6,706 nt of DNA from Rhodobacterales bacterium UBA3077 (lineage in GTDB: Bacteria > Pseudomonadota > Alphaproteobacteria > Rhodobacterales > Rhodobacteraceae), in assembly GCA_002366685.1 (NCBI GenBank), contig DFBP01000255.1:1-6706 (forward strand), given 5' to 3'. Numbering within the stretch: position 1 is the first letter of the stretch; each line of letters starts with the position of its first letter. Positions 1 to 5,776 of the stretch are shown here, piece after piece. Below the pieces are notes generated by a model that saw only the letters and a list, made by a program, of their open reading frames with translations, was not told the origin of the DNA and searched no databases. The position numbers were made by a program, and so were the translations under genes.

Positions 1-517
1 AGCTGTCGATCTCAAGGCCCATGTTGCCTCCGTCAAAACCCACATCGACACGCTCAGTGCCAAAAAATACCATGCGTTTGACGATGGCGCGGTGGACTAT
101 GTGATCATGTTTATGCCGATCGAGAGCGCCTTTGCCGAAGCAGTCAAAGCGCAACCCGACCTTGTGCACTATGCCGCCGAGCGCAACGTGTTGATCGCTT
201 CCCCAACCAACCTGATGATGGCCCTGAAAACAGTTGAAAACCTGTGGAGCGTTGAGCACCGCAACAAAAACGCCATCGAAATCGCACGTCAGGCGGGCAC
301 GCTTTATGACAAATTTGTGGGCTTCATTGGCAATGTAGAAGAGGTGGGCACACGGCTGGACCAAGCCCAGATCGCGCAAAACGAAGCGATGAAAAAGCTG
401 ACCTCCGGCAAAGGCAACCTGACATCCAAGGTCGAAACCCTCAAAAAGCTGGGGGCGCGCACCGAAAAGAAAATCGCACAGGAATTTGAGGAAGACGAGC
501 CGCCAAAGCTCGGCTAA
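1..517 (+). CDS. rmuC: DNA recombination protein RmuC, C-terminal part (5' truncated by window)
   Basis: This is the last 171 codons (frame starting at base 2) of an RmuC-family protein, which is cut by the left window edge. RmuC proteins carry an N-terminal membrane anchor or coiled coil and a C-terminal nuclease-like domain. They are linked to limiting recombination at inverted repeats, though the exact biochemistry is not settled. The visible part has the family signature DYVIMFMPIE (partial residues 32-41). It is followed by NVLIASPTNLMMAL, then a helical, lysine-rich tail (KKLTSGKGN, KVETLKKLGARTEKK) and an acidic end, EEDEPPKLG. The GTG at base 92 is an internal Val codon: the reading frame is open, and still RmuC-like, up to base 2. 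The TAA stop (515-517) overlaps the stop of the convergent methyltransferase gene. The family is clear; the missing N-terminus cannot be judged. Confidence 0.93.
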   Translation, partial: AVDLKAHVASVKTHIDTLSAKKYHAFDDGAVDYVIMFMPIESAFAEAVKAQPDLVHYAAERNVLIASPTNLMMALKTVENLWSVEHRNKNAIEIARQAGTLYDKFVGFIGNVEEVGTRLDQAQIAQNEAMKKLTSGKGNLTSKVETLKKLGARTEKKIAQEFEEDEPPKLG

Positions 518-527
518 GCCGGTTTTC
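511..527 (+). terminator. Weak intrinsic terminator candidate at the rmuC stop codon
   Basis: CGGC (511-514) pairs with GCCG (518-521), leaving TAA, the rmuC stop codon, as a three-base loop. A U510-G522 wobble extends the stem by one pair. GTTTTC follows (522-527). The stem is only 4-5 bp and the U-run only four, so it is weak as an intrinsic terminator. It is nonetheless the only candidate at this convergent gene end. Confidence 0.3.
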
Positions 528-1128
528 TAGCGACCAGAAACAATGCCGATTTCGGGGTCGGACGCCAGCTATGTTCTATCTCGAAACCGGCGGTTTTCAT
601 GCTGTCTTCCAGCGCCCCGGCCGCGAAAAACCGCACCAAAGGGAGGAACCCAAAATACCGTCCGATTGGCAGGATAACCTTCAGAATCCCGCCTCGCTCC
701 ATACAAACCGTGCTGGACACAAAAACACCCCCCGGTTTTAGAAGGTCAAAAACCTTGGCGATGGCTGCTTCCTTGTCCTCAAGCAAGTGCAAAATGCTCA
801 TGCCGAGCACCACATCAAAACCGCCCTCCGGCGCGGAAACATCCTCCAGAACCCCCTGCACGAACCGCAGGTTCCCGATCCCCTCCGCCTTACCCCGCGC
901 AATCTCCAGCATCTTGGACGATATATCTGTGGCAAGATAATCTCCGACGAGGGGCGCATGAACAATCGCCGTTGAACCGGTGCCGCAACCAAATTCCAGC
1001 ACCCGCGAATCGGGCGTAAAATACGCCTGTGTTTTGGCGAGTTTGGTTTGGTAGGCCGCCTCGTTGGATACAGGCGATCGCGCATACCGCTTGGCCAGCC
1101 GGTCCCAAAACTTTGCATTCGCCGCCAT
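514..1128 (-). CDS. Class I SAM-dependent methyltransferase, substrate unknown
   Basis: This is a 204-residue protein with the Rossmann-type S-adenosylmethionine fold (Methyltransf_11/25-like). Motif I is VLEFGCGTG (residues 43-51). The acidic residue expected to hold the ribose is D68 in ATDIS, the post-II/IV region is FDVVLGMSILHLL, and motif V is LLKPGGVFVSST. The last third (hydrophobic PIGRYFGFLPLVRFF, then a TAGFEIEHSW strand) looks like a small-molecule methyltransferase. Nothing shows which substrate is used. The start chosen is ATG at 1128-1126, because GGAGG (complement of 1134-1138) lies 5 bases upstream. A TTG four codons further out overlaps that Shine-Dalgarno and is unlikely. 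The gene is divergent from hsp20 and convergent with rmuC, its TAG sharing bases with the rmuC TAA. It is probably monocistronic. The fold is certain; its job is not. Confidence 0.9.
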   Translation of the reverse strand: MAANAKFWDRLAKRYARSPVSNEAAYQTKLAKTQAYFTPDSRVLEFGCGTGSTAIVHAPLVGDYLATDISSKMLEIARGKAEGIGNLRFVQGVLEDVSAPEGGFDVVLGMSILHLLEDKEAAIAKVFDLLKPGGVFVSSTVCMERGGILKVILPIGRYFGFLPLVRFFAAGALEDSMKTAGFEIEHSWRPTPKSALFLVARKPA

Positions 1129-1151
1129 TATGACCTCCAATCATTCTTGTT

Positions 1152-1180
1152 ATTTTACCACAGAACCGGCTCCGTGACAC
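1152..1180 (-). promoter_or_regulatory. Sigma70-like promoter candidate for the methyltransferase gene
   Basis: Read on the minus strand: -35 GTGTCA (complement of 1175-1180, 4 of 6 to TTGACA), a 17-base spacer, and -10 TAAAAT (complement of 1152-1157, 5 of 6 to TATAAT). The predicted start near 1145 gives a leader of about 17 bases that just includes the GGAGG ribosome binding site. Its -35 end sits one base from the -35 of the divergent heat-shock promoter. Confidence 0.45.
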
Positions 1181-1181
1181 C

Positions 1182-1211
1182 CTTGAAACCGCATTTCTCC
1201 TGATTACATTT
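1182..1211 (+). promoter_or_regulatory. RpoH (sigma32)-type heat-shock promoter candidate for hsp20
   Basis: CTTGAAA (1182-1188) is an exact match to the sigma32 -35 consensus. After 16 bases comes TACATTT (1205-1211), matching CCCATnT at the C, A, T and final T. The spacer is at the long end of the accepted 11-16 range. The predicted start near 1217-1219 places the first leader hairpin right at the 5' end of the RNA. The assignment rests on consensus match and on position upstream of a small heat-shock gene. Confidence 0.6.
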
Positions 1212-1218
1212 ATGTCAT

Positions 1219-1301
1219 CAGGTGCCATTCGGGCCTGTAATATTGGCCTGTCCCCCTCGGAAGGCCACAACCTAGTGTCGCTCAATGGAGGATACCCTAT
1301 G
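1219..1301 (+). promoter_or_regulatory. ROSE-like RNA thermometer in the hsp20 5' leader
   Basis: Three successive hairpins fill the leader. Hairpin 1 (1219-1237): CAGGU/GCC against GGGCCUG with a bulged G1224 and loop AUUC. Hairpin 2 (1244-1267): UGGCCU against AGGCCA, continuing with CC/GG above a small internal loop. Hairpin 3 (1275-1295) sequesters the ribosome binding site: G1275-C1295, U1276-A1294, G1277-U1293, U1278-A1292, C1279-G1291, bulged G1280, C1281-G1290, U1282-A1289, C1283-G1288, loop AAUG. The 5' arm contains UCGCU (1278-1282), matching the U(U/C)GCU motif of ROSE elements, including the G lying unpaired opposite the Shine-Dalgarno GGAGG (1287-1291). ROSE elements control small heat-shock genes in alpha- and gammaproteobacteria by melting on warming. 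The fold was drawn by hand; no energy calculation or covariance search was run. Confidence 0.72.
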
Positions 1302-1757
1302 CGAGATTTTGACTTAACCCCCCTTTACCGCTCGACCGTCGGTTTTGACCGTCTTGCCAACATTCTGGATAATGTAACCCGATCAGATGGTGGTTCCAGC
1401 TATCCCCCATATAATATCGAAAAAACCGGCGAAGATGCCTATCGTATCACCATTGCTGTGGCCGGCTTTACCGATGACGAACTCACCATTGAAGCCCGCG
1501 ACGGCCAGCTGGTGATCTCCGGCAAGAAAGCCGCGACCGAGGAAGAAACCAACTTCCTGCACCGTGGCATTGCCACCCGCGCCTTTGAGAAACGCTTCCA
1601 GCTCGCTGACCACGTGCGCGCCACGGATGCGGTCACCAAAAACGGCCTGCTGCACGTTGACCTGCTGCGCGAGATTCCCGAAGCGCTGAAGCCGCGCAAA
1701 ATCGAGATCGCCAAGTCTCGTCCGATTGAAGCTGAAAAAGTAGAGCTCGACGCATAG
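1299..1757 (+). CDS. ibpA: IbpA-like small heat-shock protein (Hsp20 family)
   Basis: This is a 152-residue ATP-independent holdase chaperone of the IbpA branch of Hsp20, which binds unfolding proteins in the cytoplasm for later refolding by DnaK/ClpB. The N-terminus MRDFDLTPLYRSTVGFDRL is the near-diagnostic IbpA opening. The alpha-crystallin domain spans about residues 36-126 (YPPYNIEKTGEDAYRITIAV start), with the NGLLHVDL strand at 115-122 and the C-terminal I-x-I motif as IEI at 135-137, which docks neighbouring dimers. Length is normal for the family. The start is ATG 1299, with GGAGG at 1287-1291 and a 7-base gap; frame openness further upstream (to 1212) is leader RNA, not protein. Expression is probably heat-controlled twice, by an RpoH-type promoter and by a ROSE-like leader. 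It is monocistronic, ending at a strong terminator. Confidence 0.95.
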   Translation: MRDFDLTPLYRSTVGFDRLANILDNVTRSDGGSSYPPYNIEKTGEDAYRITIAVAGFTDDELTIEARDGQLVISGKKAATEEETNFLHRGIATRAFEKRFQLADHVRATDAVTKNGLLHVDLLREIPEALKPRKIEIAKSRPIEAEKVELDA

Positions 1758-1770
1758 CCGAGCGACCTAC

Positions 1771-1808
1771 GGGCGCATCCCGGCCTAGCTGGGCTGCGCC
1801 CTCTTTTT
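1771..1808 (+). terminator. Strong Rho-independent terminator after hsp20
   Basis: The outer stem GGGCGCA (1771-1777) pairs perfectly with TGCGCCC (1795-1801). After a 1x1 mismatch, the inner stem CCCGGC (1779-1784) pairs with GCTGGG (1788-1793) around a CTA loop, with one G-U pair. TCTTTTT follows (1802-1808). The long GC-rich stem and T-run are directly readable and separate hsp20 from the LOG gene. Confidence 0.9.
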
Positions 1809-1881
1809 ACCCACCAACAAGTGACTGGCTTTCCACAGCGTTCTCTGCAATTCTGGCCCCCCATTATTGCAGGAAACAGAT

Positions 1882-2691
1882 ATGAACGCCACACCCCACC
1901 ACTTCCCGGACGCCCGAGACGATCTCGAAACCGCGCGTGAGGTTGTGGACACTCCGCAAACCAGCGCCCCAACTTTCCGTCTCGCTTTTGCCGACCCTGA
2001 TTTCCTTTGCCGCGACGAGTTGCGCCCTGTGCGGCTTCAGCTCGAATTGCTCAAACCCGAAATGGCGCTCACGGAGGCCGGAGTTGAAAGCACGATTGTG
2101 CTATTTGGTGGTGCCCGGATTCCGGACCCGGAATTCAAAGACAATACCCACAACACTGCCCTTGGTGCGCTCTCGGAATATTACGATGAAGCGCGCACGT
2201 TTGCCGAAATCTGCACGCGCGAAAGCCTTAAAGCTGGCGGCACCGATTATGTCATCTGCACCGGCGGCGGCCCCGGTGTGATGGAAGCCGGCAATCGTGG
2301 CGCGCAAGATGCAGGGGGCCAGTCGATCAGCCTCAACATCGTACTCCCGCACGAGCAAGTCCCCAATCAATATGCCACCCCCGAGCTTTGCTTCAATTTC
2401 CATTACTTCGCAATTCGAAAAATGCACTTCCTGATGCGCGCGAAAGCTGTTGTGGCCTTTCCCGGCGGGTTCGGCACGATGGACGAGCTCTTCGAAGCCC
2501 TGACTCTGGTTCAGACAAAACGCATGGAACCGATGCCGATTCTGCTTTTCGGCAAAACATTCTGGGAAAAAATCATCAACTGGGACGCCCTCGCCGAGGC
2601 CGGCACCATCTCGCAAGAAGACCTCAACCTTTTCCGATTCGTCGAAACCGGCAGGGAGGCTTGGGATATCCTCCGAAACTGGGAACCCTAA
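1882..2691 (+). CDS. LOG-family / TIGR00730 Rossmann-fold protein (putative nucleotide phosphoribohydrolase)
   Basis: This 269-residue protein of the lysine-decarboxylase-like LOG family carries both signatures: GGGPGVMEAGNRG (residues 128-140) and PGGFGTMDE (194-202). Characterised LOG proteins hydrolyse the N-glycosidic bond of nucleoside 5'-monophosphates, for example releasing free cytokinin bases in plants. Old annotations as lysine decarboxylase are wrong. FNFHYFAIRKMHF (171-183) supplies the conserved Arg-Lys before the second motif. Compared with minimal LOGs of about 190 residues, there are some 65 extra N-terminal residues before the first Rossmann strand (ESTIVLFGGARI, 69-80). The start is ATG 1882, with AGGAA (1871-1875) 6 bases upstream; the in-frame TTG at 1867 lies before that site. 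It is transcribed separately from hsp20, and I see no convincing promoter in 1809-1870. Bacterial members probably act in nucleotide turnover, but the natural substrate here is unknown. Confidence 0.9.
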   Translation: MNATPHHFPDARDDLETAREVVDTPQTSAPTFRLAFADPDFLCRDELRPVRLQLELLKPEMALTEAGVESTIVLFGGARIPDPEFKDNTHNTALGALSEYYDEARTFAEICTRESLKAGGTDYVICTGGGPGVMEAGNRGAQDAGGQSISLNIVLPHEQVPNQYATPELCFNFHYFAIRKMHFLMRAKAVVAFPGGFGTMDELFEALTLVQTKRMEPMPILLFGKTFWEKIINWDALAEAGTISQEDLNLFRFVETGREAWDILRNWEP

Positions 2692-2710
2692 TTCCAAATT
2701 GCAAAAATAT

Positions 2711-2744
2711 CCCGGGGGTGAGCAAAGCGAGGGGGCTGGCCCCC
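2711..2744. repeat. G/C-run hairpin element, possible interspersed repeat or terminator
   Basis: CCCGGGGG (2711-2718) is followed by TGAGCAAAGCGA and then GGGGG (2731-2735), loop CTGG, CCCCC (2740-2744). Either G-run can pair with the C-run, so two alternative hairpins are possible. The element starts 19 bases after the LOG gene stop. It has only a two-base T tail, so it is a poor classical terminator. Its layout (G-run, TGAGC-like linker, GGGGGC..GCCCCC) resembles elements I recall at gene ends in Rhodobacteraceae genomes. One copy in a window cannot prove repetition. Confidence 0.4.
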
Positions 2745-2797
2745 TTCCCGCGCCCAAGGCTCACGCTAAAACAATAAATGCCAAGCTCATCATGGCC

Positions 2798-2826
2798 TTT
2801 ACAACCCCAACACAGCGCAGGATAAC
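2798..2826 (+). promoter_or_regulatory. Sigma70-like promoter candidate for the acyl-CoA synthetase gene
   Basis: -35 TTTACA (2798-2803, 5 of 6), a spacer of exactly 17 bases, and -10 GATAAC (2821-2826, 4 of 6, keeping the central ATAA). The predicted start near 2832-2834 gives a leader of about 22 bases that includes the GAGGA ribosome binding site at 2846-2850. It suggests the synthetase and the following transporter have their own transcript. Confidence 0.45.
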
Positions 2827-2854
2827 TATAGCACCGTTAAACCGCGAGGAATCT

Positions 2855-4462
2855 ATGTCTGACTTTGCCAAAACACCCGCCAATTTCGCTGCCCTGACCC
2901 CGGTAACCTTTCTTCACCGCGCAGCCATGACATACCCTGAACGGGTGGCTGTTGTTTATGGCCAGACCCGCCGCACATGGGCTCAAACCTATGAACGTTG
3001 CAAACGCATGGCCTCGGCGCTCCACAAAGCAGGGTTGGCAAAAGATGACGTGGTCGGGGTGATCGCCGTCAACACGCCCGAGATTTACGAGGCCCATTTT
3101 GGGGTGCCAATGGCCGGCATGGTGCTCAACACCCTGAACTGCCGTCTCGATGCGGGCACCATTGCCTATATCCTCGAACATTCGAAAACCCGGGCACTGA
3201 TTGTGGATCGGGAGTTTGCCCAAACAGTTTCGGAGGCCATTAAGTCCCTCGAAAACCCACCGTTTCTGATTGACATTGACGACCCCGATGCCCCCGAAGG
3301 CCCGCGACTAAGCGAAGTGGATTACGAATCCTTCCTCGCCATCGGTGACCCTGATTTCACCTATTACCCCCCGGCAGACGAATGGGATACCATCAGCATC
3401 AACTATACTTCGGGCACCACAGGGCGGCCCAAGGGTGTGGTCTACCACTATCGCGGGGCATACCTGAACGCGCTTGGCAACGTGATGGAATGGAACATGG
3501 ACGCCGCACCGGTCTATATCTGGACCTTGCCTATGTTCCACTGCAACGGCTGGTGCTTCCCGTGGACCATTGCTGCCAAGGCCGGCACCAATATTTGCAT
3601 TCGTAAAGTCACGGCCGCCAATATTTACAACGCCATCGCCGATGAAGGCGCCAACTACTTCTGCGGTGCGCCGATTGTGTTGAGCTTTGTGATTGATGCA
3701 GATGAGGCCACAAAGCGCGCGTTTGACCACCCTGTCAACGTGATGACCGCCGCAGCCCCCCCACCCGCCACCGTGCTGGCGGGCATGAAGGAAGAAGGCT
3801 TCAATGTAACCCATGCCTATGGCCTAACCGAAACCTACGGCCCTTGTATCTCTTGCGCTTGGAAGCCGGAATGGGATGATCTCCCCATGGGCAAACAGGC
3901 CAACCTGAAGGCGCGACAAGGCGTGCCCTATGTTGTGCAGGAAGATGCCACCGTGATGGACCCCGAAACCATGCAACCTGTGCCATGGGATGGCGAGACC
4001 ATGGGCGAAGTGATGATGCGGGGTAACATCACTATGAAAGGCTACCTCGACAACCCCGAGGCCACAGACGAGGCTTTTGCCGGCGGCTGGTTCCACTCCG
4101 GCGATCTTGGCGTGGTGCAACCCGACGGCTACATCCAGCTGCGGGACCGCGCCAAAGATATCATCATTTCCGGCGGCGAGAATATTTCGAGCATTGAGGT
4201 CGAAGGCGTTATCTACAGCCACGAGGCTGTTGCTGCGGTAGCCGTTGTCGCCAAACCAGACGACAAATGGGGGGAAACCCCTTGTGCCTTTGTCGAGCTG
4301 CATCTGGGGGCCTCGGTCAGCGCCGATGAAATCATCGCCCTGTGTCGCGCGCAGTTGGCTGGCTTCAAGCGCCCTAAAAACGTGATCTTCCGTGACTTGC
4401 CCAAAACCTCGACCGGCAAAATCCAGAAGGTCGAACTGCGAGTAATCGCCAAAGCGCTTTAG
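2855..4462 (+). CDS. AMP-forming acyl-CoA synthetase (ANL superfamily, AMP-binding)
   Basis: This 535-residue enzyme activates a carboxylic acid with ATP to acyl-AMP, then transfers it to coenzyme A. The P-loop is YTSGTTGRPKG (residues 184-194). PMFHCNGWCFPW (227-237) is typical of the branch holding plant AAE-type and many bacterial short/medium-chain or aromatic acyl-CoA ligases. Also present are YGLTET (322-327), GWFHSGDLG (411-419, with the ribose-binding Asp), RDRAKDII hinge (430-437), GGENISS (440-446), and the catalytic lysine K522 in STGKIQK. All core motifs are present and length is normal. The start is ATG 2855, with GAGGA at 2846-2850; the frame is open back to 2699 but that stretch includes the repeat and promoter and lacks a better site. 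The chain length or ring specificity cannot be read from sequence. The AlkK-type methylmercaptopropionate ligase DmdB seems less likely given the N-terminal half. Confidence 0.93.
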   Translation: MSDFAKTPANFAALTPVTFLHRAAMTYPERVAVVYGQTRRTWAQTYERCKRMASALHKAGLAKDDVVGVIAVNTPEIYEAHFGVPMAGMVLNTLNCRLDAGTIAYILEHSKTRALIVDREFAQTVSEAIKSLENPPFLIDIDDPDAPEGPRLSEVDYESFLAIGDPDFTYYPPADEWDTISINYTSGTTGRPKGVVYHYRGAYLNALGNVMEWNMDAAPVYIWTLPMFHCNGWCFPWTIAAKAGTNICIRKVTAANIYNAIADEGANYFCGAPIVLSFVIDADEATKRAFDHPVNVMTAAAPPPATVLAGMKEEGFNVTHAYGLTETYGPCISCAWKPEWDDLPMGKQANLKARQGVPYVVQEDATVMDPETMQPVPWDGETMGEVMMRGNITMKGYLDNPEATDEAFAGGWFHSGDLGVVQPDGYIQLRDRAKDIIISGGENISSIEVEGVIYSHEAVAAVAVVAKPDDKWGETPCAFVELHLGASVSADEIIALCRAQLAGFKRPKNVIFRDLPKTSTGKIQKVELRVIAKAL

Positions 4463-4505
4463 GCAACGCGCGCTCTCCAGCAGGGCATAAAAGGGAATGA
4501 GATGA

Positions 4506-5387
4506 ATGGAACTCTGGATTCCCGTCACCATCGCGGCGGCCTTCCTGCAAAACCTGCGCTCGATGCTGCAAAAGTACCTCAAGGCGCGGCTTTCCAGCCT
4601 TGGCGCAACGGCGATCCGGTTTTTCTTTGCCATGCCAATTGCCTGGGCGCTCTGGCTCGGGCTAAGCTATGGATCAACCCTTGAGCCTGCCCGCTTCACA
4701 GCGGTTTTCTTTCTTTTTGTTACGCTCGCAGCGCTTGCACAAATCTCCGGCACACTTCTGCTGGTTTACCTGTTTGGCTTGCGCAACTTTGCGGTTGGCA
4801 GCACTTTGGCACGCACAGAGGCGGTTCAGGCTGCCGTGATCGGCTTTGTTCTGCTCGGAGATACCGTCAGCAACTGGGCCGTTGCCGGCTTGCTGGTTTC
4901 GCTCATCGGGGTTTTGCTCATCGCCGGTAAGGTCCGGCTGGGTGGCGGCGGGTTTGACCGCGGGGCGTGGATCGGCCTTGCCTCGGGTGCCAGCTTTGCG
5001 GTCTCGTCCGTTCTCTATCGGGCATCTTCATTGGCCCTTGAAGGCGGCGGCGCGTTTGTTCACGGAGCAACCGTACTCATGGCGGCCACCTCTTTGCAAA
5101 GCATCGCCCTGCTCGGCTGGCTGCTCCTGAAAGACAAGCCACAACTGCGCGCCATATTTGCCAACTGGCGCACCGGCATGCTGGTCGGCTTGACCGGCGG
5201 GCTAGCGTCTTTGGGGTGGTTCACCGCGTTTTCCCTGCAAAACGCGGCCTATGTTAAGGCGCTGGCACAGGTTGAAATCCTGTTTACCCTTCTGGCTTCA
5301 TGGCTGTTTTTCCATGAAAAATCCACTGCCAAAGAGGTTTTTGGCATGGCGCTGGTCGTGGCGGGTATCTTGTTGCTTCTGCTCTAA
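4506..5387 (+). CDS. EamA/DMT-superfamily membrane transporter
   Basis: This 293-residue inner-membrane protein has about ten hydrophobic helices in two EamA repeats, roughly residues 3-140 and 152-293. Each repeat ends in the usual pattern: EAVQAAVIGFVLLGDTVSN, then a long hydrophobic helix ending LIGVLLIAGK, and, in the second, VEILFTLLASWLFFHEK and FGMALVVAGILLLLL. Family members export metabolites such as amino acids or move drugs and sugars; no substrate can be assigned here. The start is ATG 4506, with AGGGA (4492-4496) about 9 bases upstream; an overlapping ATG at 4502 is out of frame. The 43-base gap after the acyl-CoA synthetase holds no terminator or clear promoter, so co-transcription is likely. 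It stops 16 bases from the convergent gapR stop. Confidence 0.9.
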   Translation: MELWIPVTIAAAFLQNLRSMLQKYLKARLSSLGATAIRFFFAMPIAWALWLGLSYGSTLEPARFTAVFFLFVTLAALAQISGTLLLVYLFGLRNFAVGSTLARTEAVQAAVIGFVLLGDTVSNWAVAGLLVSLIGVLLIAGKVRLGGGGFDRGAWIGLASGASFAVSSVLYRASSLALEGGGAFVHGATVLMAATSLQSIALLGWLLLKDKPQLRAIFANWRTGMLVGLTGGLASLGWFTAFSLQNAAYVKALAQVEILFTLLASWLFFHEKSTAKEVFGMALVVAGILLLLL

Positions 5388-5403
5388 CCGCCACTCAAGC
5401 GCG

Positions 5404-5667
5404 TCACATACCCAGCGCGTCCTTATAAAGGTCCAGCACCGCTTCTTCTTCCGAAATTTCCTGCGGATCTTTTTTGCGCAGCGCAATCACCTTGCGCAGA
5501 ATCTTGGTGTCATACCCGCGTGATTTCGCCTCGGCCATCACCTCTTTCTGATGGTCGGCTATGTCTTTCTTTTCAATCTCGAGCCGCTCATAGCGCTCTA
5601 CAAAAGCGCGAAGCTCACCCGAAGTTACCCGATACTGGCTCTGCTGAACCTCGTCATTTTCATCCAT
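5404..5667 (-). CDS. gapR: GapR, DUF2312-family nucleoid-associated DNA-binding protein
   Basis: This 87-residue protein matches the alphaproteobacterial DUF2312 family, whose Caulobacter member GapR (89 residues) is a nucleoid-associated protein that encircles overtwisted DNA and helps topoisomerases during replication. Visible features are a charged helical region, GELRAFVERYERLEIEKKDIADHQKE (residues 17-42) continuing to about 49, likely the coiled coil. Next come the conserved GYDTKILRKVIALRKKD (51-67), rich in Lys/Arg for DNA contact, and a C-terminal helix EEEAVLDLYKDAL (73-85). The start is ATG 5667-5665, with GGGAGA 8 bases upstream. Extending to the ATG at 5733 would add 22 non-family residues across the promoter region and is rejected. 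It is convergent with the EamA gene and divergent from the small membrane protein gene; likely monocistronic. Family assignment is firm. Confidence 0.95.
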   Translation of the reverse strand: MDENDEVQQSQYRVTSGELRAFVERYERLEIEKKDIADHQKEVMAEAKSRGYDTKILRKVIALRKKDPQEISEEEAVLDLYKDALGM

Positions 5668-5704
5668 GGATGTAATCTCCCGCCTGTCTGGAATTTGAGC
5701 CGAG

Positions 5705-5733
5705 ACCCTAGCGGGGCGCGTGGCAATGGGCAA
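5705..5733 (-). promoter_or_regulatory. Sigma70-like promoter candidate for gapR
   Basis: Read on the minus strand: -35 TTGCCC (complement of 5728-5733, 4 of 6), a 17-base spacer, and -10 TAGGGT (complement of 5705-5710, 3 of 6, keeping the essential TA and final T). The predicted start near 5698 gives a leader of about 30 bases. The match is modest but the geometry is right. Confidence 0.3.
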
Positions 5734-5741
5734 GGGGATGC

Positions 5742-5770
5742 TTGCCTATTTGAGGTCGATAGCCTAAAGA
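5742..5770 (+). promoter_or_regulatory. Promoter candidate for the small membrane protein, possibly giving a leaderless RNA
   Basis: -35 TTGCCT (5742-5747, 4 of 6), a 17-base spacer, and -10 TAAAGA (5765-5770, 4 of 6). With the usual 6-7 base gap, transcription would begin at or one base before the ATG at 5777. This agrees with the lack of a Shine-Dalgarno sequence ahead of that ATG. Tentative. Confidence 0.3.
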
Positions 5771-5776
5771 ATCGCC

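Noticed and set aside
599..940. Plus-strand open frame (113 codons) within the methyltransferase gene
   Set aside because: It is antisense to SAM motifs I and IV-V. The Pro/Arg/Ser-rich translation has no recognisable fold.
890..1285. Minus-strand open frame (131 codons) across the hsp20 leader and methyltransferase start
   Set aside because: It is out of frame with the methyltransferase and would require the leader and promoters to be coding. No family resemblance.
1212..1298. N-terminal extension of Hsp20 from the ATG at 1212
   Set aside because: The IbpA family begins at MRDFDL with a perfect GGAGG upstream. The extra stretch is the structured leader RNA and starts before the predicted transcript start.
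1439..1972. Minus-strand open frame (177 codons) across hsp20, its terminator and the LOG gene start
   Set aside because: It spans a strong terminator and two real gene ends. The composition (Arg/Ser-rich) is typical of an out-of-frame shadow.
2101..2757. Minus-strand open frame (218 codons) opposite the LOG gene
   Set aside because: It is antisense to a gene with intact LOG signatures, crosses the G/C repeat element, and its translation shows no domain.
2855..4462. Annotating the acyl-CoA synthetase as DmdB (methylmercaptopropionate-CoA ligase)
   Set aside because: This is tempting in a marine Rhodobacterales-like genome, but the PMFHCNGWCFPW segment and N-terminal half look AAE-like rather than like the AlkK-type DmdB as I recall it. 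No dmd neighbours are present.
3824..4633. Long open frame on the minus strand (269 codons) opposite the acyl-CoA synthetase
   Set aside because: It is a mirror of a clearly coding gene with all ANL motifs. Its His/Gly/Phe-rich translation matches no family I know and it lacks a ribosome binding site.
5401..5427. GCGCGT...GCGCGT near the gapR stop as a bidirectional terminator
   Set aside because: The two copies are a direct repeat. Only a 4-bp self-complementary GCGC pairing is possible and there is no T-run on either side.
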